Assembly: GCF_000003815.2 (NCBI RefSeq)
Contig: NC_049981.1
Coordinates: 2,824,485 to 2,888,484, forward strand
DNA: 64,000 bases
DNA from: Branchiostoma floridae
Lineage: Eukaryota; Chordata; Leptocardii; Amphioxiformes; Branchiostomatidae
Reading direction: 5' to 3'
Of this stretch, positions 22,142-33,632 are shown piece by piece. Each line of letters opens with the position of its first letter. The first letter of the stretch is position 1. The notes below the pieces were generated by a model. That model worked only from the letters and a program-made list of their open reading frames with translations. It was not told the DNA's origin and searched no databases. Both the position numbers and the translations under genes were made by a program.

Positions 22142-22977
22142 CATTGAATAGACTTAGATTTAGAAAAAGCCCTAGGGCCACAGCAAGTAAATCAAATACT
22201 ATATTAGACTAATAAAAACATAACCCCACCAAAAAAAACTTTCCAAAAGTTAAACTCATTCTCTGTCGAGAACCCTTCAGTGTTCTGAGACCTTTAGTCC
22301 CTTTTCTGTGTCCCAAAGTGGAACAATAACTTAAAAAGATATGAAGATATAATTGACAGGTGGAAGCTCTTTATAAGCACTTTGAAAAGTTGATATTGGT
22401 GTTACGATGTGATACAGTTACATACCCAAACATATAGTACAATAAAGAAGGCAAACTATACGTATCTGTAAATGAATAAAACAACAAATTGAATATCATA
22501 AACAGTGCTGTGTTTGCGAAGTAAATCGGACGTATACTACAGTGTTAGACTAGCCCTTGAGGCGTCGCCAAAATACAACATTAAAAAAGATTGCACCCTT
22601 TCTAAATTCTGCCCAAAAGCTTTAGCAGCTGACGTGGCAAATGAAAAAATTAACAAATGTATATTGACATAATTTTTAATAAACTACAGCTGTAAATAAT
22701 GTGTTTGATATAAGCATTAATTTTTCAATTCCGTTTTTCTATACAATTTGTAATCCGCAACATCTTTAGTAAAGCAACAATTACAATTTTGTTTTCATCA
22801 TTGTCATTGTCATCATATTCAAATGTATACTATAAACGCAATACCAATCCTTTACAATACACTTGATTACGTCCGCTATACATAGCTACCATGTTTCTGT
22901 GAAACGTATGGGTAAGGGGTGGGGGAGCGGGGGGCTCTAACATCTAAAACAAAGATGGCGGACGTTTTGGGGCCATC
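22142..22977. other. Convergent intergenic region with 3' UTRs
   Basis: 3' flank of the claudin-like gene, with AATAAA at 22441-22446 and a second at about 22473, meeting the 3' flank of receptor A. It is AT-rich with no other gene seen. Confidence 0.5.
22441..22446 (+). terminator. Candidate polyadenylation signal, claudin-like gene 1
   Basis: AATAAA about 590 bp after the stop codon, with a second AATAAA about 30 bp downstream. If used, the mature 3' UTR contains almost the whole MITE. Confidence 0.4.
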
Positions 22978-25900
22978 CTATATGTCTTCAAACATCTGCT
23001 TGTACGTCCCTCTGTCCGTTCTTCTCTTCCAGAACCACGCTAGCCCGGCCACCACCAGCAGAAGAAGCAGAACGCTCAAGACTATGGTCGCCGCATTAGA
23101 TCCAGCTACAGGGATTTTGTCTGCAGATAACAAAATGGATGGATTCAATATTAACTACAAATGCAACATTAGCAAGAAATTGCAGCATATTTCCCTCCAT
23201 CTCCCTCCCTATGTCAACATCGGGGAGATGCTACCAAATCGCGTTCGTAGCAGCCCGAAATTGAGCTTTCCCAATTTGCCCCCAAGTGTATGAATCAGGT
23301 ATGGATAATCCTGTCAATCATAGATCACCATTCCGAATACGCATGCGCAGGGACAGGAATTGTTTGTAATACGTCAAAGATGAAGGGTCCCTGACTTGTA
23401 AACAGTACTCATCACACGACCATTGTCTAGATTTGCATGGCAATGTTCAGACGTGTTTTGTCTCAGGGGCCTTCACCTTTGACACATTACCCACAGTTCA
23501 TATCGCTGCGCATGCGCACTCGGAACGGTGAACAAGACTGTGGCCACAGCGCTGCAAAAATGTTACTTACTCTCGCAGAACTTGCCCTCCCACCCATCCG
23601 GGCACTTGCAGGCACCGTTGAATGTATGACAGGTGGCGTTGTTGGGACATGAGCAGTTGTACTCACACTCACCGCCATATTTGCCCTTGGGGCATCCTGA
23701 AAGAAACCGATAACAAAACTGTTCCACTACAAGACAAGAGATTATGGCTCTAACCACTAATTCGTTCACTCGTTCATCACTCCGACCCACTCACTCACTT
23801 TCTAATTCCTTAACTCCCATCTATTTCCAATTCACTAACTTACTCATTCACTCGCTCAGTCTTACTCACTTACAATACTCAGTCTCATTTTTTAATTCTT
23901 TAGCTCTCGTCTCTTTCCCACTCACACAATCACTCACTCACTCACTCACTCACTCAATCACTCACTCTCACTCACTCACTCTCGTCTCCTTCACTGACTC
24001 GCTTGGTGGCTCAGTCACTTATTCACTCACTCACTCACTCACTCACTCACTCACTCACTCACTCACTCACTCACTCACTCACTCAATCACTCACTCAATC
24101 ACTCTCACTCACTCACTCTCGTCTCCTTCACTGACTCGCTTGGTGGCTCAGTCACTTATTCACTCACTCACTCACTCACTCACTCACTCACTCACTCACT
24201 CACTCACTCACTCACTCACTCACTCACTCACTCACTCACTCACTCACTCACTCACTCACTCGAGTCGTTTTTACAAGTCTCCCATGCGGTGCCTTTGTGT
24301 ACTTGTTCTAGTCGCAAGGGCACACAAGAATAGAATTCGAATCGTGCCACACCGCGCATCTGCTTGAACATGATGGCATGTCTCTTACGTACCTATGGGG
24401 TACACAATGAGGTTAGCCCCTTGAATGCCCAGCGCAAATCCAGGAGTTTCGGACTCCACTTCGGCCTTACATGTCCAGTTCAGAACCACGGCGCCGGTCG
24501 TGTCGAAATGCGGAAACGTCATGACGATGAGGATGCGGCGGTCGGACCCCTTTCCTTCCGTGTACCACTCCTCCTTTAGCCCTGGGTACTTCTTCATATC
24601 TGCCCTTGTACTGTTCTGTATGGGAATGGTAAGAAAATAATTGCGGTTAATGCAAACATTAGAACAGGTACAAAAACAAAAGAAAAAATATCATCGCGCC
24701 CGCACCAACCGTTCAGAAGATATAACTCCGGAAAACCCCCTGCTGGGCACAAAATTCGACCTGCCGCGTCAAGTTCAAACACGACAAGGCCCAAAGTCAA
24801 TCCTAGGCAACAGGCAACAGCTCCCCACCCATGCATCAAAAATCGTCGCAATGGCTCGTATAGTTCCGGACACACAGCGCCAAAAGTGCCCCCAAAACAC
24901 AAAAATGCCACCTGCAATGTCAAGTTCAATCACCAGGAGGCTCAAAATCAAACCTGAGTGTCAGGCTACCACCCCCAACCCACATACCAAAAAACGTCGT
25001 GGTCGCGTTATCCGTTCTCGAGATACAGCGCCCTAAATCCCCAGCTTCCAAAAATTCCCACGCCCCTGAAAACCATACCTGCATACATGCAGGTAAAAAG
25101 GAAATGAAGAAATGAAGAAATGAATGAAAAATCTTTGTAGACAACCAACTGTTTTATTCAGTCAACGTTTCAGTAAGCGTCTGTCATCTTCCTTTCTGAC
25201 TGGTTCATATTGAACTGCAGCACTAGGCGTCGCTGCTGACATATGCGGTCCCAAACGTAAAATAATTACATCGATAGCTTATGCGAAATTTGTTATTCAG
25301 TGGCTTACCAACCTAATAACGTTAACGTTATTCGTGGAAACAGATATCATTAAACAAATATTTCAGATTTTAACAGTCAATTTGTGACCCTGCAGCACAA
25401 AGAAGTCTCATTGTTTTGTTTTGTTTTGCTATCTTGATCAAGTCTTCGTCGAGGAAACCAATCGCTTATCATGGCACGTGATACCCGTGCATTGATCGAA
25501 AGTACTAGAAATAAGATCATGGCTAGGTAGTGTGTCTTACAAAAATGACGTCGACATGAGGAAGCTGCGTGCCCGTGGTCTTCTGCACCGCACAGCTCCA
25601 GGAAAACTCCGGTGTGACACCCTTCGGCCATTCCTGAGTTATGTAGGCTGATTCTACCATGATGTAAACAGTTGCCTTACCTAGGTAAAAGAACAACAAA
25701 CAGTTAACACGACAGACAAGGGACAACTTAATCTACTAGTTCAGCAAAAAACTCGATACATTTTCACTTACATGTTTCAGTGTCCTACTATCTAGTCTAC
25801 TGTCCGTCAGTCTATGGCAGACTTTAACGCCAGGACAACGACAATGTAGACTAGAATGCAAAAAAAAAAATGTCCTACTATGAGATGCAGCATATTCAAC

Positions 25901-28524
25901 TTTCCTAATTGATGATGCAAATTAACTCATGATGTCCATAATTAGTATCTAATCTACTAAATTTTAGTTCAGCAAAACTGTCTCTGGTCTCGGGAAAACG
26001 CGTTCCTTGTAGGATTTTCGGTTACATAATTCAAAATATATTTCGCATAACGGAAACATTTGAACCATCTCATATTTACTACGTTTACAAAAAGCACAAA
26101 AACATTGTCGCATAATCTTACATTCTGTACCTTTAAAGTAAGGGTAAAAAAATCATATGATGTAAGATACTATCAAAATATTCCAGAGGTAACCGAAACT
26201 TTAAGACACTCACATGTGTCGTTCAGCATGACTTTGGAATACTTGAGGGTGTCGTGGTCTGGTCTTCCAGTGAAGTTTTTTCCTTCTGGGTTTAACAGAG
26301 GACTCTGGAAACCCACGACTATCGGCCATTTCTGCACAGGACAAGTTTGCTTATTAGATAAAATGATCAAGTCATAAGCCTGTATGATAACCTTCATATG
26401 TATTTCATTGACACAACGCAAGTGCAGGAACTTTTCCAAGATCTTGTACAAACCTTGATGCACAAAGTTAGAAACAACTAGTGGTCCCCGACTTTGCCAA
26501 ATTGTTTATTGTTATGATCTGTACACTTTGTAACTCCAAAGATATTGAAAATGAAGTTCATTTTGTATTGGAGTGTGAGTTATATAGTGATATACGTAAT
26601 TCTTTTATCAATGCCCTGAATTTTGATACACAAGCTAAACAGTTAGTAAAAGATGAGCTTTTTGTATACATAATGAAATCATCTGACAACATTGTACTGC
26701 AAAAACTCTGTGAATTCATATACACTTGTTTCAAGAAGAGAAAAGAGACATGTAAATTGTAGAATAGTATAGCATTATATATCTGACTATTTTGTAAACG
26801 ATAGATGTACTTGTAGTGTAGCATAGCCTTAGTTGTTCTGTCTCTCCCACCGACACTGTAAAGATTCTTTACAGAAACGTTTTATGTAACTACTGCATTT
26901 AGCCCATATGGGCAAGGACATGCAAATAAAGATCATTGTCATTGTCATTGTCATTGCTATGATTGTATACAAATTATGTTAACCTTTTCGACTGATGTAT
27001 TATGAAATGTTTCTCAGTGGGTCATTAGCATAAATCGTCACTTGATCATCACCAAAATAACACAATATGTTATTCAATCATTATGTTGCTTAAGTGGTAA
27101 AAGTCTTATGTTAACAAAAAAAAGTTATTGTAGCATTCATAAATTATGTAACAAAGACCATGATTTGCATGATTCATGTCTTACAATATTCACCTTATGT
27201 TGTTATAAATTGTCACATGTTTGAGATTACTATCATGAAATGCAGCAAAGTCTTTCATTATCAATGATGCAAATTAGCTCCTGGTGTGCATAATTAGTAT
27301 CTAATCATATCACGAATCACCAACGCTAGCTACATACTAAAATCAAGACAAAAGAGTAGACATCTAACTTTATTATCAGAGCTTACTTACGTTATCATCC
27401 TGTACCCTGTTGTTCGGCATGCTACATCTAGCGTCAAACTGTATTGGAGAAAATGGGAATTTAGAATGCATTGATTATTAATTAAGACAAGATTGCTCAT
27501 AACATTATCTAAAGGCGAGCAAGGCGATCTCTTTATTCAGATACTGTTTTCTGAATTCAAACCATTATTTGCATAATATAACTTGATATACGTTTTGGAG
27601 TAGATAGCTGTTGAATTTTACAGCAGCAATATTCTGATAAACACCATTGTGCATTACTCAAAATACTTGTATTACTGAGCAAAATCTTCAGCATTCATCT
27701 AATTGAAATCCAAACTAAGACTGTCTGTAATATCATGATATTAAGCAAACTTGCAGAAATGAAAGGTAAATATCAAAGAAAGTTTTATAATTGATATATA
27801 TAATAGAAATACCTCTTTTGCCATTCCTCCTTCCGCTCCTGTAAATGAAATGACACAACAGACTGGGTGAGCACACATTATTATTCAACAGTATGTGAGA
27901 CTTTAAGATTTTAAACGTAAAAGACATTTGTAGTCCCCTGTAATTCCAAAAGAGTTGCTAGGGGGCTTAAACCTACACCACTCCCTCATTCTCCTATGAG
28001 CTATAAAAAACAACAACCAAACATTACATCATTATGGCCATGGCATGTCCAGAACATGAGATGTCAAAAACGGAAGTTCTCCTTTGGTACCAAGGAGTGA
28101 TCATGAATTTAATCATTTCTCACCTTGCCAACATATATGTACCAAATATCGAAAAATTGATCCACGACTCATCAAGTTAACATGCTGTTCTCAGACAAAC
28201 ACTCAAACACAATCATGCACAAACACACAGAGCTTTCCAAACATAACCTTCTTGCCGAAGGTACAGTAAACCATGTAAACATCCCTGTTTTAATTTAACG
28301 ATACCCTTAGCTTAGCAATAAAACTACGAGCAACACACGTCTAAGCACAACACTCTACGTTAAACCCTACTTCCATTTCGCCGTACTACGACAACGTTTC
28401 AGGGAAGGGGAAACTAAGGGGGAAAACAATTGCACTTACCTGTTCCCTCCACTGAAAACAACACAGCGGTCAGGAGCGCCAAAATTAGTACACATGTCTT
28501 GTCTCTCATTGTTCGCCGAAACAT
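22978..28524 (-). CDS. Receptor A: Ig-like + EGF single-pass membrane protein
   Basis: Eight exons with matching phases: 28524-28440 (signal), 27838-27813 (26-bp microexon), 27438-27391, 26331-26214, 25680-25541, 24615-24393, 23696-23571 and 23120-22978, total 302 residues. The start is the upstream ATG at 28524; an in-frame ATG at 28509 would also give a good signal peptide (LILALLTAVLF). The FDARCSMPNN segment corresponds to the end of the cadherin repeat in receptors B and C, so most of that repeat is lost. A divergent Ig-like domain follows (FSWSCAV, later VLNWTC), split by a phase-0 intron. Next is an eight-Cys EGF of MEGF type (GCPKGKYGGEC to GWEGKFC), then a TM helix (IVLSVLLLLLVVAGLAWFW) and a ~15-residue basic tail. 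It is predicted to be a cell-surface adhesion or recognition protein. It is the smallest of three tandem paralogues. Introns hold a TCAC microsatellite and a LINE fragment. Confidence 0.75.
23757..24262. repeat. CACT tetranucleotide microsatellite
   Basis: Degenerate at the left, then long near-perfect (CACT)n runs from about 23925, with an ~85-bp interrupting block (ctctcgtctccttcactgactcgc..) present twice. This shows the array grew by duplicating a larger segment. It lies in the receptor A intron upstream of the EGF exon. Confidence 0.9.
24720..25075. repeat. Two-unit diverged direct repeat
   Basis: Two ~165-bp blocks share 'aaccccctg..gcacaaaattcgacctgc..gtcaagttcaa' and 'cacagcgcc' landmarks. 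Related text ('caagttccg..ctcgagatatcaaaactagaagttcc') recurs at 28050-28130, 45100-45300, 50110-50200 and 63550-63690. It is an unidentified old dispersed repeat lying in a receptor A intron. Confidence 0.4.
25087..25240 (-). mobile_element. Retroelement 3'-tail repeat (Penelope-like candidate), copy 1
   Basis: On the minus strand it reads '..gaagatgacagacgcttactgaaacgttgactgaataaaac.gttggttg'. The same ordered landmarks occur at 48690-48840 (minus) and, more loosely, at 39590-39770 (plus). This 'gaagatg..ctgaaacgt..' tail is of the kind seen at ends of Penelope-like elements. The assignment is from memory of the motif and uncertain. Confidence 0.35.
26481..26960 (+). mobile_element. 5'-truncated non-LTR retrotransposon (LINE) 3' end
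   Basis: The open frame 26481-26762 matches the extreme C-terminus of LINE polymerases. It has a zinc-knuckle-like CTLC followed by EVHFVLEC (Cys-x2-Cys...His-x4-Cys) and a short basic tail. A non-coding 3' end of ~200 bp follows and finishes in 'gcaaataaagatcattgtcattgtcattgtcatt', a short tandem 3' tail typical of CR1/L2-type elements. It is inserted in a receptor A intron, antisense to that gene, and is inactive because only the 3' end is present. Confidence 0.7.
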
Positions 28525-29694
28525 ATCTTAATCTGTTTAAAAATAGAGAAACTGACGAATTTCCAACCGCACACTGTCCCGAAGACTTGAACTGAGAGTG
28601 AGGAAATAACGTTTTGAGACGTATTTGGATGATGACAGGAGGGGGAAACCCAGTTTTTCTTAAGGAAGTGAAATGGGAACTGGGTGGGTGTTCCCCATTC
28701 TGTAAGTATAGGCCTGTCACAAGTTGACATGCAAGGCGACATTAGGCCAAAGCAAGTAGATTGTATGGATGCAGACAAAAATAATGAGTCAGGGCGAAAA
28801 AAATAGGGCTAGATTTTCAAAATAGACACCAAGTATTTGTAGCAAGAATTTAAGCGATGAAATATGCCGGGTAGCACAGCCAACAAGGCGTTCATTCCTG
28901 TATTCAAGAAGTGTACTAAATATAAATTTAGTAAAAGTGACACTGATGTGGTAGACTGGTACCACTTGTCAAGTTGGCAACTGCACTCATATGGCTTCCA
29001 TACTTATGATATTGGTGGCCACGGTGTGGTAGACTCATCCAACGAGTATCACTTCTACGTGTACAGTCATGGCTTCCTTCTACAAAACAATTACAAGGCT
29101 ACAACACAACACAACACAACACAACATTTGCCAAATTTGGTCTATCTGACCATCCACGAAGAAGAACTGAAATTCTTGCTTTTTTCCCTCTGAAATCAGG
29201 CAAAAAGTAACTCGTGCTGATGTTATCCATAAAATCTACTAGTTAAGGCCTTGTTAACATTTTGATGCGATCTAATGAAGTGACATGTTATGGAGCAGTG
29301 ACCCATACTACAGTCACTCAGCTCAGTCTTATCACAACAAAATTCAAACAGCCTATTCAGAACCATTTGTATGAGTTTCTCTCCATATGTAGCTTTCTGA
29401 CACCAGGTTAAAGGTTATTGATTGATTGCTTGAATCCGACATATTGTTATCCACAGAAAACTTCCCTTTTACCTGGAAAGTCCCATGACGTTTCGGTATG
29501 CTATTATTTCAGCATCACGATTTGACACACATAACGTCGAAAATTCCCCTACAAAATCCCCTATAAAGGTTTCAGTTTCAAACATAACGATGTTCTGTTA
29601 ATTACAGAAACGTCCCATAGTGCCGTGTTTGAGGGGATGTGTTCCTTGTTGTATGGTAAACATGACCCCGTGACCTTGTTACACTTTCCTTTCA

Positions 29695-30050
29695 GGGGCA
29701 TTTTCATTAGTTACTCGTGACAGGGGCAAACGTTGTTTAGTATACTAGTTGTCAGTGTCCGACGCAAATTGCATTCCACATTTAATATTACCCCCCCCCC
29801 CCCGCCCCTTTGTCCGACTACAGATTTCATTTGACCCCCTCTTTGTGAAATCCAAACCCATTTTTCAGTTGACTCCCATGACACTTTTCTTACAGCCCTG
29901 GGCTATTTCATTTAGTTACTCGTAACAGGGGCAAACGTTATACTAGTTGTCAGTGTCCAACGCAAATTGCGATCCACAGTTTACCTGACACCCCTTTTAT
30001 AAAGTCCAACTACAGATTTTATTTTGCCCCCTCTTTGTGAAATCCTATCC
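29695..30050. repeat. Local tandem duplication, ~205-bp spacing
   Basis: Two blocks share 'ttagttactcgt.acaggggcaaacgtt', 'atactagttgtcagtgtcc.acgcaaattgc' and 'gtcc.actacagatttt', ending 'ccccctctttgtgaaatcc'. Copy 1 spans about 29695-29850 and copy 2 about 29905-30045. Only copy 2 carries the small MITE at 30046-30127. Confidence 0.75.
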
Positions 30051-30127
30051 TGGGGGCCATCCGGGGTCGGGCAGCTAGGACTCGCTAGCTAACTCGCTAG
30101 CTACCCGGTCCTGTGCTCCCAGGGTAG
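30046..30127. mobile_element. 82-bp MITE with 8-bp target duplication
   Basis: The ends tatcctggg and cccagggta(g) are inverted with one mismatch, and exact direct repeats TGAAATCC flank it (30038-30045 and 30128-30135). The interior has a doubled 'actcgctagcta'. The neighbouring duplicate block at ~29845-29853 shows the unoccupied site with one TGAAATCC. Confidence 0.75.
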
Positions 30128-30549
30128 TGAAATCCCGGCCAGGTTGGGTTGCCCCATTTGTGTAAAATTAGTATCCGTTTTCCAATATGTTTTTTGAAAT
30201 GTCAATTTACAGCACATATTTGATTATTTTACAGCCGGATGTCATCCATATAACGAATCTACATGGCCTACTACTTAAAACACTGGGTGTCATTGTTGAT
30301 ATTGACATCCGAAACCGTGCGTGGTAGTACTGTGTGTAGTCAGATTGCGTGCGACAATACATAAAGGGGAAGTCTTCCTCGTCGGAAGGTTTTCACGCAT
30401 GAACTGAAACACGTCACCTGAGTCTACCAACCACGCACTGAAAAGGGGAAGAAATTTTCTATTGGTGATGTCATTGATCCACGTTTATGTCACTTCTTGC
30501 CGATCACAAAAGCTACCGACCAAACGTCATGACCATATCTAAGTTCCTC

Positions 30550-30735
30550 AAACACAGACGCACACAGAGACTGAGACACCCACAAGACACTCAAATGCAC
30601 ACAGAGGCACACTCGGACACACACGGACACACACACACAAAGACACACACACGGAAATAATACCTACACACACAGACACAAAGACACATACAGACACAAT
30701 TACACACACACAGACAGACAGATAGAGAAACACAC
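30550..30735. repeat. CA/GACACA-rich low-complexity tract
   Basis: Imperfect 'gacacacaca' repeats. Cys/Val-rich open frames on the minus strand are artefacts. Confidence 0.8.
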
Positions 30736-31446
30736 ACACGAACGCTGACAAAAAACAAACTTGATAATAATCTTAAACTAGGTGCAGTGAAATTCTTTTG
30801 TCATACTGTCAAACCGGTGTGGCGTATAGGATAATAGCGAATAAAAGTGAAGGGGTGGACCATTTGACAAATGAACTGGTTAGACGATAGATTGTGGAGC
30901 ATTCATTCTATGTGTGGACAAGAGCAACTCAGACTTTTTGACCTGGCGCTCCTCACGATCTGCAAATGTACCTTCGTCGTTCTTTAATAGCATAACGAAT
31001 CATGTGTATAACGTCAGTAACTTCGATGGTCCTATGGCTATGCAGTAAAACCAAGGTTATTACAGGGTAATCTCAAAGTTATTTTCTTAGTGTGTCTGTG
31101 GATGTTTCTTTCTTTTTATGTCTACAGCCTTCGCAGTTAGATTTATTGGTGTGAAGTGTAGAAAATTAGATTAATATTCTATTCATATAACGATGTCACA
31201 GCTTCTCGAGTTGAGTTCTCTTTTCTTTATAGATCTGTATAGATTTTTTTAAAGATCATGAAAAGGGAAGTTGTTGGTAATAAGCCAAGCCTCGGGCAAG
31301 TGAATCATGGAAACGTAATAGGTAATTTTGGTTGCGAAACTATGACGTGATACGCTAGTTTCCACTTCAATTCTACTTCTACATTTACAGACTGATCAGT
31401 AGACTCTAAAATACAAGCATTCTATATAACTCCGAGTTTACACTAG

Positions 31447-32785
31447 ATGAAGAATAATAATATGGCTGAAGATAAAGTAAATATTCCGCAAGTGATCGCC
31501 GAAGTCTCTGCGTCCGTCGGCCTGGTCCTGCTAGTTGTTGGCTTGGCGACACCAGGATGGACGGCTGAGGGTGGGCTACCGAGAGGTCAGTATTCTGCAA
31601 GTTATTCAGTTTTTGTTTGTATTGCATACCCGGTAACGACATTGACACAGTGTCGATTATCTTAAATATGTATATCACGTGTTTCTCACTTTATCAGTTG
31701 GGCCAGCTGCTATCCAGGCGACCCGAGGTTTCATTGTGTTCGGGACGCTGAATCTGGTGTTTGGAATTCTCTTTGCTGTTACCCAAACTGTGAAGAAACC
31801 TATCATCAGCTTCGTCACACCAGTAAAATGTGCATTGTTGATGATAGCGGGAGGTAAGAACATAGGTACACTACTAGCATATTTTTCTTATTTAACTCAA
31901 AATTCTTGCTTGACAAATTTTCTTAAGTCAAAACTTTCAAGAATGATAAAGAAAAAACAAATTAAGGTTCATTCTATGGAAATTCTTACAATAAAGAACA
32001 AGTAATTTTCTTCAAAGGGTTTTTTGAAATGAAGGTATAAATTTATTGTTGTCTTGTTTATTTTTCTTGCGATGTTTAAGACAAAATAATTTCAAGAAGG
32101 ATAATCTTGCTTCAAGAAAAATGTTTTAAGAGAACAATTCGTGAACAAAATGTTTCTATGGACACAGAAATTGTATTGTTTTTGTCTACAACATACAGAT
32201 TATGGTATACAGAACAACAATTATCATAGATTCTTCATTTTGGTTCTTTTACATCTTTTCCTTTGAATTTGGCATTCCATTCATAGTTATCCGTTTTCCG
32301 ATATATCATTTCCAATCCACTGCACATATTCGCTCCTTTTAGCAGCTTTTTACGATTTACAGTATAGACGAAAACTTTTGGTTTGGGAATGGACGAAAAT
32401 TGATGCGGACGTAGACGTCTTGTTAAAGTTCACTTGAGTGCAGTGACACATAATTTGTCCTTTTCTGTCCGAGACTTTAGCATAACTTTACTAGTAGATA
32501 CAGTTGTCGAAATATAGAAACCATTTTACTTCTTGTGTGTGGGGGATGGGGAACCTTATTTACATTATTTTTTTCGTATCCCAAGGTATTCTGGGTGACG
32601 TGGGGGCCGCCATATTTACCGGGTACCAGCTGACCACCTTTCCCGGCATGCCGTTCGGCTACTCCTTCTACCTGACATGGGTACAGACCCTGTTCTCTGT
32701 GGGCGGGGGTGTCATTATGTTGTGGGAGCAACGAAGAGTCACCGAAGAAGACCTTGCTACTGTACGTGCCCTCAACGGACGCTAA
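31447..32785 (+). CDS. Claudin/PMP22-superfamily four-TM protein 2, short loop 1
   Basis: Three exons, 31447-31585, 31698-31853 and 32586-32785, all joined in phase 1, give 164 residues. An in-frame ATG at 31462 is an alternative start. TM1 is SASVGLVLLVVGLATPGW, TM2 is RGFIVFGTLNLVFGILFAV, TM3 spans the exon 2/3 junction (CALLMIAGGILGDVGAAIF), and TM4 begins at FGYSFYLTWVQTLF. That last motif and the three-exon phase-1 layout are shared with claudin-like gene 1. The first extracellular loop is only ~10 residues and lacks the GLW-C-C signature. The spliced-out sequence after 31585 still translates to a decayed version of it before a stop. Barrier function is therefore doubtful. The gene converges on receptor B, whose stop lies 0.85 kb downstream. 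Confidence 0.7.
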
Positions 32786-33632
32786 CAACTGATGGGGAAA
32801 ACTACTTTTCCTTAATTCGTAACTGCGACAAGTGTTAATATCAATGAGCCTAGACTAACACGCATGCGTAGTAGAAAACTTGAGGAGAACCTGAAGAGAG
32901 AACCTCCATGATGCACAGAGGCTTCAGTGAATGATAGGATAAACCAACTGTAGAACCTTACCACGCCTGAGATGTCATTGCAGATGACTTGAGCAGATAG
33001 ATCTAAATACAGAGACCATCGAGGCAGCGAGCTCGAGTTACAAGCTTAATTTCTTTGTAATAGCCAGTGCGTGCTGAATTGCAAACCCAAGGAAAAAAAC
33101 AACTTAATAGTTAGCATAATATAGACATACCGATTAGGCGATCGTATCTAGTGAATGTAATACGAAGCAAGTTTAATGATATGAAAAAAAAAACTAGCAC
33201 TACATCTAAGGATAATCACTATATGACATAATGTCTATGATAATAAAAGGAAATTTACGTAAATTCTATGATCATTTTTATAGCATTATTATAATCCCCT
33301 ACATCACTAATTACCATATCCGCACATCTACATTCCAAGCCATAAAAACGTATAACAAGGACAAGTCTACCACACTACTATTACTTTCTGAACTTCTTGA
33401 ATACAGTAATAAAAGTCTGTCTACTTTTTTTATGACGATACATACATAGGTTATTACGTTATGTTGACCACAAATATCCAGAAACAAACACACACACACA
33501 CGCGCGCGCACACCCACAGACCACCACACACAGACACACGTACACATCCAAAACAATATCTCATTTTTTCATGGAGATAACTATGACGTGTTGCACCATG
33601 GACGTTACTAATTTTAAGTATAACGTCCTTGG
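32786..33632. other. Convergent intergenic region
   Basis: 3' flanks of claudin-like gene 2 (+) and receptor B (-). AATAAA occurs near 33243 on the plus strand. A short CA/CG-repeat lies at 33485-33540. No gene seen. Confidence 0.5.

Larger units (their letters stand above)
28525..31446. other. Intergenic between receptor A and claudin-like gene 2
   Basis: This divergent interval must hold the promoters of both neighbours, but no motif stands out. It contains a duplicated ~150-bp block with a tiny MITE (29695-30127) and a CA-rich tract. An open frame at 28864-29193 has no recognisable domain and is not called. Confidence 0.45.

Noticed and set aside
23744-24367. 207-codon Ser/Leu/Thr/His-rich frame
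   Set aside because: Translation of a CACT tetranucleotide repeat lying in an intron of receptor A.
28864-29193. 109-codon frame upstream of receptor A
   Set aside because: No recognisable domain; its end runs into an ACAAC repeat.
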